Shown here piece by piece: positions 1 through 9,600 of a stretch of DNA of 64,000 nt. Both the position numbers and the translations under genes were made by a program. The stretch comes from Marisa cornuarietis (Eukaryota > Mollusca > Gastropoda > Architaenioglossa > Ampullariidae): assembly GCA_004794655.1 (NCBI GenBank), contig SMMW01000024.1:2309501-2373500 (forward strand), read 5' to 3'. How positions within the stretch are numbered: the stretch's first letter is position 1; the number at the start of each line of letters is the position of its first letter. The notes below the pieces were generated by a model. That model was given only the letters and a program-made list of their open reading frames with translations, did no database searches and was not told where the DNA came from.

Positions 1-870
1 TAACAAAATTAGCATTTTAGTCACCGCAACTTCCTTCTTTGAATTTGCCGACGACCTGTTCTTTCTCCAAGCTAGACTCTGCCACAGTCTTGCAGTAGTG
101 ATGAACGTGGAAATGAAAACGATTGTTGGACACCCCAAGCCTATGACAAATCCATAAAATATTCTGTCAATAACATCCAGGAGTTCTTTGTTCTTAAACC
201 CATAATCTGTGACATAAAGGCTCATGAACGAACGTTCTGTTTTCGTGTCGTAGAAGCACACCACGATGTATTTCGCCGTAATTACGAGCCTCAGAAAACA
301 AATGACTGGAACTCCGACGACTATGATGGCGGCTATGATCTTAGTTTTAAGCATCAATTTTGCTCGTAGCGGAAAACGTACGCAGATGCACCTCTCAATG
401 GAGATTATCACACTTAGAAACATTGAACTGTACACACAACTGTAGAAAAGCAATATTTTGTTGTTCGCTAGAAACGTCAACATGAATCCGTAGGTTTCTT
501 TGGAGCTTAACATAAGCATATGCTCCCCAAAGAGAAGAAAATAGAATGAAATATTAACAAAATCTACTACAGCTAAGCTGAAAAGACAGAGATTTACTCG
601 GTCTTGTAGGCCCTGCTTGAAAAAGACCAGGATACTAAAAATATTCGTTGGTCCTCCGAAGGCAAAAAGCATCGGTATGATGACACCAGATTTCACCTTG
701 TTGATAATAAGGTCAGTTTCTGGGCTGATGAGGTCTCCGGAACCATCAGACGATGACATCAGCACGCAGTTGCTGGGGTATTTGGTAGAGGAGTTTGTTG
801 TAATGTTACCTGATTGAAGAGCGGTATTTGCCGTAACGAATGTAGTCCTGCTGTCAAATGTGGACGCCAT
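1..870 (-). CDS. Class A chemosensory-type GPCR, 3' end cut by window edge
   Basis: Open frame of 290 codons reading leftward from the ATG at 868-870 to the window edge without a stop. It would be a plasma-membrane 7TM receptor; the ligand is unknown, and a chemosensory role is inferred from family expansion. Visible: an extracellular N-terminus of about 60 residues with sequons at N22 (NIT) and N26 (NSS) and a conserved Cys at 35; TM1 with GGPTN and N1.50; TM2 SLAVVDF holding D2.50; ICL2 motif IERC in place of DRY; ECL2 Cys at 205; the TM5 segment; and the start of TM6 at VAVTKMLILL. TM6-7 and the tail lie outside the window. A TCTTTTAG acceptor-like site (AG at 872-873) touches the ATG, suggesting a 5' UTR intron. 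It resembles the 15002 gene more than the 29-50 kb group, for example in its MAS/MAY start and longer N-terminus. Gene identity is firm; the function is inferred. Confidence 0.85.
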   Translation of the reverse strand, partial: MASTFDSRTTFVTANTALQSGNITTNSSTKYPSNCVLMSSSDGSGDLISPETDLIINKVKSGVIIPMLFAFGGPTNIFSILVFFKQGLQDRVNLCLFSLAVVDFVNISFYFLLFGEHMLMLSSKETYGFMLTFLANNKILLFYSCVYSSMFLSVIISIERCICVRFPLRAKLMLKTKIIAAIIVVGVPVICFLRLVITAKYIVVCFYDTKTERSFMSLYVTDYGFKNKELLDVIDRIFYGFVIGLGCPTIVFISTFITTARLWQSLAWRKNRSSANSKKEVAVTKMLILL

Positions 871-873
871 TCT

Positions 874-1636
874 AAAAGACACACCATGAAATTACTTTCT
901 TTACAAATATTTACAAAGTATGTTATCATATTTAAATATAAACATTCCCAAAAATTTCACAGGGTAAAATTTAAAAATAATCTTTATGATGGCGAACGTT
1001 TTCTTGACGAACTTTACTGCTTCCGTATTTTGGGGTAAATTAAGTGTGGGGACGAATACCTACCCGAGATTGAACAGGTACCTGCTATTTTATAAGCACA
1101 TCCTATTGAAAATAAACCTTAATTTGAACGCGGATTGTTTAAGGCACATTAGACTGGAGAAGTGGGGTTCTCGAGAGGTTGGTAAATACATTTTCATAAA
1201 ATATAAGTTCTAAGACAATTTAATATAATTTCGTATTTATTGATCATGTACTAGTTGAAATTTTCACATACGTAAAAGGATGACACACATGCACAGCCAC
1301 ACAGATGGACCTATTCTGGGTAATTTCATTCTAGAACTATCGTCTATCTATGAATGTGTTTAGTTAATTTTCTTTTTTTTTCATTTTTGAACAGCGTTGC
1401 ATTTAAACGAGTGCATGAAAAATTCTCATTTTCTTTGCATATTTATAACAATATTAGAAATACTTTTAAGAGAAAATAAAGAAAAATCACTAATTTCTCA
1501 CAAATTCAGATAGAAAGATAATAATTTGTGATTTCAAATTAAACAGAGAAATATTATGTCATTTAAGCGGAGATAAGCGGAGATAACAGGTGATAAAGTC
1601 ATAAAAAGTCATAAAAATCATAATGAGAACCAATTC
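874..1636. other. AT-rich upstream flank of the first GPCR
   Basis: No coding potential recognised. AT-rich DNA that would hold the promoter or 5' UTR of the minus-strand receptor; no clear TATA box or first exon could be assigned. Confidence 0.4.
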
Positions 1637-1872
1637 TGAATTCTTACTGAGGACATTATCTAAAGATTCAATAAAGAGCTGCTGGTACTGATATAGATCG
1701 GTGAAATTAAAAGCTCTACAGACAAAAATAATATACATAGATTGCACACAAATTTATTTGAAATGTGTCATAATAACTGTCGCTTCATGATGTTATGGTG
1801 CGACGAGTGGTCCCTGTTCAACTTTAGTCTTAGAAATCATGTGATTTTGTGACACAACCTACCACACACTGC
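1637..1872. repeat. Two-copy repeat, copy 1 (partner 19263-19440)
   Basis: Begins ATTCTTACTGAGGACATTAT and aligns by eye through about 180-240 bases with 19263-19440, including the shared stretches GTGTTATGGTGCG (GATGTTATGGTGCG here) and AATCATGTGATT. Copy 1 carries about 55 extra bases in the middle. It ends where the LINE ORF1 region begins, so it may be the LINE's 5' UTR or a flank shared by duplication. No coding capacity seen. Confidence 0.6.
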
Positions 1873-1948
1873 ATCCAGTCGGGGTGAGCTGTTCTCAGCA
1901 GAGCAGGTTGGGCGGTTTCTTCCAAACCTGAATTTCTCTGGAATTTTT

Positions 1949-2994
1949 TTGGCAAGTTATTTGAGTTTAAAGCTATTGTGCAATATGCAGTGTGTATATC
2001 CGTGCTATGATCAGTATGCCAAGCCATCATCTCCATTTTCGAGTGACATATGGCCAATTCTTGTGAACTTTTATCAGTTTTATGTGTCGGCGAGCTCGGC
2101 GCTCAGTGCTCATACACCTCAATACGGTAAGTGTGTGGTTCAGAATCAGATACTATGCAGTCTTTGTGACTGTCGTGTTAATAGCGGGTGCATTACTCGG
2201 TGTAAAGACAAAGAAAGCAACCCAGGCCCTCCAAAAAGACAGCAAAGAGACAGCCACTACTATCGATATCGACATCGTCATCAAAACAATTGGGATGAGC
2301 AACATGACTTGTCCCCTCACTCGCCAACACACAGCGCCGAAAACACAACACCAGAACAACCGTCCATAGCTGATGTGGCGAAAATATTAAGGTCTATAGA
2401 GAAAAAAATTGACATTATGAATGATAAAACCCTAGAACCCAATACACATAAGACATGATGAAAGTGATGAAAGAAAATATGGCGCTGATGGAAAAGATCT
2501 GTAAACAAGAATACAAACTAGACGAAATAGAAGGAAGAAACAGAGATAAAAATCTATTCTGCTACAATATTCCCGCTCCACAGGGGCAAACACAGACCTG
2601 GGCTGACTGTGATGGTGACATACAATCTCTCCTCAAGGATAAGCTAAAGCTGGAGGACAGTATAGAAATAAAGCGAGCTCACCGTTTAAGGGGTGGTCGC
2701 CACTCCTCCATCATATCATTTTCAACTTTACCAAACTCAAAGATAAGAAAAAAGTTTTATCTGAAAGCAAAAATTAAAAAAAAAAAAATCCTGAAGGAAA
2801 CTGTGCCTGAAATCTTCATCTCGGAAAACTTGCAAGTGAAAAACTCGCGTCGCAAACATCGACAGTTTCTTAGACAAACCATCGACGACAACAAGAAGGA
2901 TTTTCTTCGCTTCGACAAACTCGTCATTGAGGGTAAGGCATACATGTTCGACCCGTCTACAAACACCTTGAAGGAAGGACGAACCAGTGGCTAA
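1949..2994 (+). pseudogene. LINE ORF1 remnant (L1-type RNA-binding protein) in two frames
   Basis: Two overlapping frames (to 2458, then from 2455) together look like one ORF1 broken by a frameshift at the ATGATGA overlap. The first part is hydrophilic and carries a 2A-like motif; its end (IADVAKILRSIEKKID) is coiled-coil-like. The second part continues a heptad-like helix and then shows the RRM-like core typical of L1 ORF1 proteins, with landmarks GRNRDKNLFCYNIP, KRAHRLRGG and a lysine-rich basic region ending KKKKILKE. Such proteins bind LINE RNA and act in ribonucleoprotein assembly. Not functional in this copy as assembled. Confidence 0.7.
2207..2230 (+). other. 2A-like ribosome-skipping motif in LINE ORF1
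   Basis: Codons spell DKESNPGP, matching the 2A consensus DxExNPGP, in frame with ORF1 about 85 residues after the first ORF1-frame codon. In 2A peptides the ribosome skips the Gly-Pro bond, giving two proteins from one frame. 2A-like motifs at LINE ORF1 N-termini are known in several invertebrates; activity of this one is an inference. Confidence 0.65.
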
Positions 2995-3440
2995 CGGTAA
3001 AGCCGGCATGAAAAGAAGGTCGCTAGGAGAAATGACACATCAACGTGTGAAGATATAAGAACTTGTGGATCGAAGACCAGTAAAACCCTCAGTCCCTCTG
3101 ATATCCGCGCTTTGGACAGGTGCTTAAGATAATATCGTGGAATGTTCAAGGACTCATGTACAAGCTAAAAATCACATAATTCAGAGAGTTTTGCAGAAAA
3201 TTCAAGATTTTTGCCTTATTGGAGACTAAGTCATGTCAGTTGAGTGATATAGAAGATCCCTTCTCGGACTATGTTATGTATTTGTCCTCACGTGACTAGA
3301 GACTCAAGTGTGGTGTAGATGTTTGTAGTCATAAAACTCTAACTTGGAATATTTCACTACTTAAAGCAAGCAGAGGATTTTATTTTTCTTAAAATATGTA
3401 AGTCTGTTTTGAACTGTCTGGAGGATATTATGTTGCCTGC

Positions 3441-3965
3441 GTGTACGTAGCACCAGAAAGATCAATAACTTATGGAGAGGACAACAGTGATGGGATAGAA
3501 AATCTCGGTCACCATATGAATCAAACAGCTATCAAACACCCGTACTCACCATGGCTTGTGTTCGGTGATTTCAACGCCCGCACGGCTGACATCAGTGATG
3601 TTAATTTTCCCGAAAGCGACAAACATGTACACTACATAAAAGATCTTGAGGTTTTGTTTGAAACATCTGTAATGCCTTCTCCCCGCTTCTCCAAAGACAC
3701 TAATGTAGATAAATTCGGTCAGAAGCTTATGAAGCTTTGCAAAGAATTTGACATTCTTATCGTTAACGGTAGATCAACCGGTGACAAGAACGGAGAAATC
3801 ACATGCATAACTAACAGAAGAAGAAGTGTTGTGGATCATTTCATATGCTCAAGTTTCATATTTGACATAATCTCAGAAACGCATGCGAACAATAAGGATG
3901 AATCAGACCATTTCCCATTGTTATCACACTGTCAAAAGATTTATGCACCCACTGTAGTGATATAA
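3441..3965 (+). pseudogene. LINE apurinic/apyrimidinic endonuclease domain, C-terminal part
   Basis: 174-residue frame with the late APE motifs in order: VFGDFNAR (catalytic Asp/Asn), VNGRSTGDKNGE..T, RSVVDHF and SDHFPLL with the terminal His. The N-terminal half should lie in 3120-3440 but is broken by stops. In an active LINE this enzyme nicks target DNA to prime reverse transcription. Confidence 0.8.
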
Positions 3966-4788
3966 TAAATACCACCATTAACTTAGAAGATGAGGTTAGA
4001 TATAACTGGCAAGACCAACATAAAGCAGAATTTACTGAATCTTTGAAAACAAAGGCAGAGACAGAATTCTTTAGTTCTTTTAGCCACCCGTGATAAGAGT
4101 GTTAAAGATGGGTCTTCCTGGTTTGTGTCTTTTCTTCAGAAAGCGGCAGCAGGCATGAAATCAAAGCGCACTGCACAAAAATCCTGGGCCAAGCCACAGT
4201 GGTGTGACATGGAATGTGCACGTGCAGAAGAAGTCAAACTCACGCAGTTAAGAATATTTAGGAAGAGCAATAACCAGTCTGATCTACAACAATAACTAGA
4301 CCTCAAGAAAAGATTTTAAAGCCTATGTAAAACAAAACGGGAAAAATACAATGAGCGTATTATCAGTGACCTTAACTCGGCATGTAATGATCACAATTCT
4401 AGAACTTTTTGGCAGAAAGTGAAAGCTCTTTCGATGAATGCTTATAATGATCACAATAAATAGCTTAATCATTATATTGGGAACTGTGAGAAAAGTTTAA
4501 ATTTTAGTGTAAGCTCAAACTCAGAGGAGGAAATTCGCCACTCGGAAATACTCAAAGCTATGCGTTGCCTATAAAAAGACAAAGCGCCCGGACCAGATGG
4601 TTTCCCTCTGACATTTTTAAGACTGCGGATATTCTCGTGAGATTTCTACACCCTTTCTTTAATAAATATCCTAAAAGTTGGTCCAAGGCAGTGATTTTTT
4701 CCTCTAAATAAAAAGAGTGATAAGGGTAAACTAAATAATTTTAGAAGGATTTCACTTTTAAATATTTTAAGCGAACTGTACAGCAGCA

Positions 4789-5003
4789 GGGGGAAGCGGA
4801 TGGCCGAGTGGTTAGAGCGCTGGCGTCCGAACCGAGAGCGCGCTGGTTCAATTCCCGAAAAGCGCAGCAAGCTTCCCCCAGTCGACCCAGCTGACGGAAA
4901 TGGGTACCTGACTCCATAGAAAGTTGGGGAAGGTAAGGCAGCGAGGGAGAGGAGATTGTCACCACCCTCATGTAAATGCTGGCCCCGAGAAAAGTGGGGT
5001 CTC
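4789..5003 (+). mobile_element. tRNA-derived SINE nested in the LINE
   Basis: The head has an A-box-like TGGCCGAGTGG and a B-box-like GGTTCAATTCC at tRNA spacing, so it is an RNA polymerase III type SINE with a Leu/Ser-tRNA-like head. Ten-base direct repeats TACAGCAGCA flank it (4779-4788 and 5004-5013), marking the target duplication. The tail (AGTCGACCC, then GGGTACCTGA, then AAATGCTG) recurs at 55690-55800, so this is a family. There is no poly(A) tail. Confidence 0.85.
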
Positions 5004-5466
5004 TACAGCAGCATTATTAATAAAAGACTGACCCGACTTTGTAATGAACTTATCCCAGAAACTCAAGCAGATTTCTGCAAAGGCTACAGTATTATATAAT
5101 TATAATATTTTTTGCCTTCAGTCACTAATTCAGAAAGAGTTGACAAATTTTACACTCTTTTTGTAGATTTGTAGAAAGCATTCGACAGTATTGATAGATC
5201 CAAATCCAAATTACTCAACATCCTGTTAAAAATGGGCGTCCGTGGAAGACTGTTTCAAACATTACATATTTGTATAAAAGTGTGATAGCTGATGTTAAGG
5301 TTGGAACTCGAATAACCGGTGTAAAGCAAGGCTGTGTGTTAAGTCCTCTCTTGTTTTATATTTTCTATCTGATCTTTGGTCAGACAACATTTTTTGGTGC
5401 ACGTGGTATAGATGTCTTGGCAGATCCACTGCGTATCTTACTTTTGATGTATGCCGATGACATTAC

Positions 5467-6167
5467 TGCTACGAATCAAATGTTGTAGCGGTCTGTGTGA
5501 GGTGTCGCCCGGCGCTGTCAGCGCTTACATGGGGAAGGTCGGCCGCGCGACTGTAACCGAGCGCGTCGAGATCATTCTAATCTAGCGGCTGCGTGAGCAA
5601 GTGTGACTGACGCAAGCCATGATACCTGGAACGTTCGGAGCGAGAGTGCGCATGCGTGACGGGTAGATGCTGGACGTTTCTCGATGCTTTGATTTTGTAT
5701 TTATTAGCGGTGGGAGAGTGTTTTAGTTAAGAGGAGGAGTAAGGATGCAGCAGAGGAATTAGAGAGCAAGGTAGAGATTTACCGTGTAGATGTGTGTTGC
5801 CTTAGTTCGAGTAGGCGTGTGTCGCCTTTAGCCAGCGTGTGTCACTGTGGTAAGAGTGTGTGAGGCGTGTTTCACTGTTTAAGTAGCAGTAGTCGCTGCT
5901 AAGATAGTCTTCAGAGTGAGGTATTGTGAAATGTGTTGACGGCGTGTGTTGCCAATTTGCCAGGGTTAAATCCCCCTGTACAAAATTGTGAATAAAGTGT
6001 TTTCGTTTGAAAATACCTTGACTGCAAAGACTCTGTTTCTTGGAGAGGCTGGCACCGCAGGATTAGGACCTATAACGAGCCATTGACGACGACATAGGCA
6101 CATGTGGCATGCTTCGTCGCTTAATTTAATTACGGACATCAACATCCAATACATTCCATCCGTAACA
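5467..6167. mobile_element. Solo LTR, 701 bases, inserted in LINE RT
   Basis: Starts TGCTAC and ends GTAACA, near-perfect inverted termini of the TG...CA kind. Flanked by ATTAC (5462-5466) and ATTGC (6168-6172), a 5-base target duplication with one mismatch. Removing it and one repeat joins the RT codons across the YADD motif, which fixes the boundaries independently. It contains AATAAA at 5991-5996. No internal region remains, so it is an LTR-LTR recombination product of a Gypsy- or BEL-like element; the superfamily is not determinable. Confidence 0.85.
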
Positions 6168-6329
6168 ATTGCCATTGTTGCTGATTCCCCTGTTGACATT
6201 CAGTGCAAATTTTACTACCTAGAAAGTTTTTATTACAAATCGGGACTTACAGTTAATATGGATAAAATAAAAATAGTAGCAGCCAGGTTAAGCCAGAAAT
6301 GTGGGCCGCATGTTAGTTTTGACTAACTT

Positions 6330-7177
6330 TCGATAAAATGTAAATAAATCCTTTTACAACCCGGAATTTTGATTGGACGATTAAAAACAATCATTTAATC
6401 CCAATTTGATAGTTCACTTGCCGTGACCAAAAGCCGCGGGAACGCTGGATTTTGTTCGGGGATTGCTTGGATTGATTAGCTATTCTAGCAATGTCTCAAC
6501 CAAAAGTACACAAAGCCGATCCGGGGCATTTTTCTGTCACACTCAATCACAAAAAAGAACACGAAGAAAATTCTCTTTCCTAGAACACTGTTAGTTATAA
6601 ATCAGGCAGTAGCATTACCAGTGCTAAACGAATTTCCAAATTATATATTTTCACAGTAAAGTACTCAAATATATATTTTGCTACCTGATCTCGACTTGGC
6701 CTCCACGGGTGTCGAAGCATTATGTTTTCCATGTGATTTCTTATTAACTTTATCAGGGACAGAAGCAAGCAAATAATACTGGCCATTGGTATTATATTTA
6801 GGATTTAGAAGTCGAGGGAAGACCGTTTGAAACACCTGTTTTTAAATATCATTTATAAAAGAAAAAGTAGAGAAGCGTAAAGCCTGGAGCTCAGGTCGAT
6901 GCCCATGTAGCGAGGCGATTGTCTCCCAGTCGACCCCGCGGGAAGAGAGAAGATATGAGGACGACCTCTACCTTTACCTAGACCTTCTAGAAAATTTTAA
7001 AAACGCAGACAAAACGAGGTAGATAAAAGGTAAAGGGAACTATCTCACCTAGATAATAAAGAGAAATAAAGGGTAATTATTTTCTTACCGTGAATCAGAC
7101 TCTGCTTAGAAGCTGTTGTCACAAGACATGCAGTACTATGTTTGATGTTAAGGCAGACTTTGTTTTTTTTTTTACCA
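6330..7177. other. Intergenic; probable SINE tail fragment near 6890-6985
   Basis: No gene seen. Around 6930-6950 the words CCCAGTCGACCCCGCGG resemble the tail of the SINE at 4789-5003. The rest is unrecognised. Confidence 0.4.
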
Positions 7178-7388
7178 TCCATGTTTAACGAGACATTAAA
7201 TATTTTATAGGCGGGTTTCTTTACTCAGCGAGACCTGGTTGGACTAATATCCGATCCATTCGGCCCCGTTGCATTTAATAATTTTTACTACTAAACTATG
7301 TGACCAAAAAGGGACGAAATCCAGTTTTTTTGCTAGGTAAATCATATTCAAAAAGTGTTACATTCCTTAACATAGGAACAGGACGACA
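7178..7388. repeat. Dispersed two-copy repeat, copy 1 (partner 21007-21222)
   Basis: Aligns by eye over about 210 bases with 21007-21222, both sharing GGACTAATAT, TTTAATAATTTTTACTAC and GGCTAGGTAA-like words (GCTAGGTAA here). Both copies sit beside GPCR relics but in different relative positions, so the repeat moved or was rearranged independently of them. Nothing recognisable lies between it and 7920. Confidence 0.6.
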
Positions 7389-7919
7389 TTAGTTTGATGA
7401 TTTGAATTATTCCGGATATACCTCTCAGTACCGGATGGAAACACTAGTGAAAACTCAAAGTTAGCTCACAGGTTTACATCTTTTTCGTGCCTATTTCTTA
7501 CAATTTAATAGTTACTTTTCATTATAATCTCTATTTATTTACATTTAAGAGTTAACATCCACTGAATATCGGACTAAACATCGCAGTGACTATCGATTGT
7601 GCGTAAGCCTGCTTCAAAATTTCTTTTCTAGAAATAAGATTTAATATACTTGAAATATGGAAGCAGCAGTTTTTTTCTATTATATTCTAGCTTTCACTGT
7701 AATTTTGATAATCTTTCGCTAATGTTTAGCTTTTTTATGGATTTTCGAAATTAATTTAAATTTGTGCGTATCTGGGTATCAAAATCAAAGTTCAAGCCCT
7801 GAACTAAGCGTCTTGACTCTATCAACCAGACAGACGTTACTGCGTAGATACTATGAACTACCTGTCGGTATCTCAAATGTAGACTATACAGCTATACAAA
7901 GTATCTATCGGTATTTTAA

Positions 7920-8300
7920 CATTTGCAGAGATGAGAAAATAACTACTTTAGTTACCGCCACTTTCCTCTATCAACCAGCCAAGTATGTGGCAAGGCTGGT
8001 AAGATAATGATAGCACATCCTGGTTGATTATGTACTCGATGCGATCTCGAACTTGCAAAAGATAGAGCTCGCGGAGGAGTGTACCATGTAATTAGTAAGT
8101 AGGAGCTATTAAAGGTCAGTTTTATCCTCCTGTCGCAGGTGTGTACCACAATGTATTTTACCATTGCCAGTACACCTCAGCAAATGATTAGGATACTGGA
8201 GAGATATACCTAAAGCCTTGAGCGTGATTAGAAGCATCAGTGTTGCATGCAGTGGAAAGACGTAGATGCGCCTCCGATCACGCGTAGAATTGTTATGGAC
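7920..8300 (-). pseudogene. Decayed GPCR relic (ICL2 to TM6 fragments)
   Basis: Reverse-strand fragments in the right order match the receptor family: 8190-8285 reads RRIYVFPLHATLMLLITLK, comparable to ERCICVRFPLRAKLMLKTK of the 1-870 gene; 8115-8164 reads KYIVVHTCDRRIKL, comparable to KYVFVCFFDKRTKL; 7925-7970 reads KVAVTKVVIFSSL, comparable to EVAVTKMLILLSL. Frames differ between pieces and TM5 is largely missing, so it is long dead. It lies in the same orientation as the genes at 1-870 and 8493-9596. Confidence 0.7.
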
Positions 8301-8492
8301 ATTCATTGCGGTTTTTTAAAACTACACTCGCAAGATGTCCATCAGTTGCCAAGATCTCCAAAATGAAAAGTCACTACATAACTCGTTGAGAAGACTTCCG
8401 AACGACTTAATTTGCATCAATAACAAGATAATCACATTTAAGTCAAGCAAAGTAATTTCAACATAAGTGTGGAAAGGTATTTATGCTCGTGG

Positions 8493-9596
8493 TTATTCTT
8501 TAGATAATATTTTGCATTTCTGATTTGACACGTCACTTTTCTCACTACGGTCCCGAAGACAACGTTTGGTTTTAAACAAATGACTACACGTTTCCATGTA
8601 TCTGGTAGATGCAAAATAGTAGATGATGAAGCTAAGCGACGATCCCATGTATAAACCTCTCTCCCCAAAGCTGGAAGACGCAAGGAAAAAATAGCGATGC
8701 TTCCCCTTACTGTTAAATTCGGGGTCAAACAAGGGGTAGGTTCTCACCCAAATCCTCGGCAAATCAAACGTCAGAAACGAGAGGGACAAGAGAACAAGCA
8801 TCTTAGTCACTCCCATTTCCTTCCATCCGTTAGCTGACGACGTCGGATTTCGCCAGGCGGCTGTGTGCCAGAGTTTACCAATAGTGATGAGAGTGGCTAT
8901 AAGAAAGATGATAGGACAGCCCAGACCCATGTCAAATCCATAAAATATTCCGTTGAACCCATCCAGAAACTCCTTGTTCCTTACCGCATACTCAGAAGCA
9001 TAAAGACACTTCAAGGCCAGTTGTCTCCTCTTGTCGAAGATACATAGCACAAAGTATTTTGCCAAAACTGCGAGCCTTAAGAAACTAACAGTCATTACAG
9101 TTGTGATAATAATGGCTGCCATAGTTTTTGTCTTCAGTAACATTTTTGCACGATGAGGCAACATAACACAGATGCATCGCTCAACGGCAATTATAACTGA
9201 TAGAAGCATCGAACCGTAACCAATGTTGTAGAGCAACATCACTTTGGTGCTCATTAGAAACGCGTAAACTTCCCCGAACGTTTCAGGAGAGCCAAACATA
9301 AAGATGTGTTCAACGAAAACGAGGAAATAGAAAGATACGCAAGTAAAATCGACAATAGCGAGGCTAAACAGACAAGAGGTTGACTCGTTCACCCAGTCCT
9401 TGTTTGAAGAAGACAATCATGTTTAAAAGATTAGTTGGACCGCCAAAGAGGTACCACAGGGGTATGATCACAGCTGATTTTAACTTCGTATGAGAAGCTC
9501 TGTCTCGGGGCCGATTGGGTCTCGGCCTCCGTACGTCGATGACGTCACAATGCAGATATCAGGAAAGTCAGAAGAGTTCGCCTTTATTTTAGTCAT
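8493..9596 (-). pseudogene. Class A GPCR with two compensating frameshifts
   Basis: A full receptor reads from ATG 9594-9596 to the stop at 8493, but one base is missing near 9488 and one is extra near 9375. The roughly 114 bases between (TM1 and ICL1) are out of frame, with a TAA at 9480-9482. The frame before and after is the same, so total length stays divisible by 3 (368 codons). Visible: sequon N7 (NSS), N-terminal Cys in PDICIV, TM2 SLAIVDF, AVERC in place of DRY, ECL2 Cys in VLCIFDK, TM6 VTKMLVLLSL and the TM7 end IIYYFAST. An AACAG acceptor-like site (AG 9599-9600) precedes the ATG by two bases. Either a young pseudogene or two sequence errors; raw reads would decide. The longer open frame from 9416 starts at a TTG and is not the true start. 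Confidence 0.85.
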
Positions 9597-9600
9597 ATCT

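Larger units (their letters stand above)
4540..6326 (+). pseudogene. LINE reverse transcriptase remnant, split by SINE and solo LTR
   Basis: RT motifs appear in order despite stops: KDKAPGPDG near 4576, ISLLNILSEL just before the SINE, IPETQADFCKG just after it, a KAFDSIDRSK finger region near 5180, GVKQGCVLSPLL near 5317, then YADD at 5450-5461. The chain is cut directly after the YADD motif and resumes at 6168 with IAIVADSPVDI and the thumb region to KSGLTVNMDKIKI. No intact frame remains. Confidence 0.8.
1873..6330 (+). mobile_element. APE-type non-LTR retrotransposon (LINE), degenerate, with nested SINE and solo LTR
   Basis: Plus-strand order is ORF1 (1949-2994), AP-endonuclease (3441-3965) and reverse transcriptase (about 4540-6326), as in an autonomous LINE. 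Many stops and frame changes show it is dead. A tRNA-derived SINE (4789-5003) and a solo LTR (5467-6167) interrupt the RT, giving a relative age order: LINE first, then the others. The coding signal stops near 6325, short of the usual ORF2 end, so the 3' part is lost or unrecognised. The clade is uncertain; the L1-type ORF1 and the GVKQGCVLSPLL RT motif suggest an L1/Tx1- or I-like element. The outer ends were not located. Confidence 0.8.

Noticed and set aside
4795..4860. Possible functional tRNA gene
   Set aside because: A and B boxes are present but the acceptor stem does not pair and a SINE body with target duplications follows.
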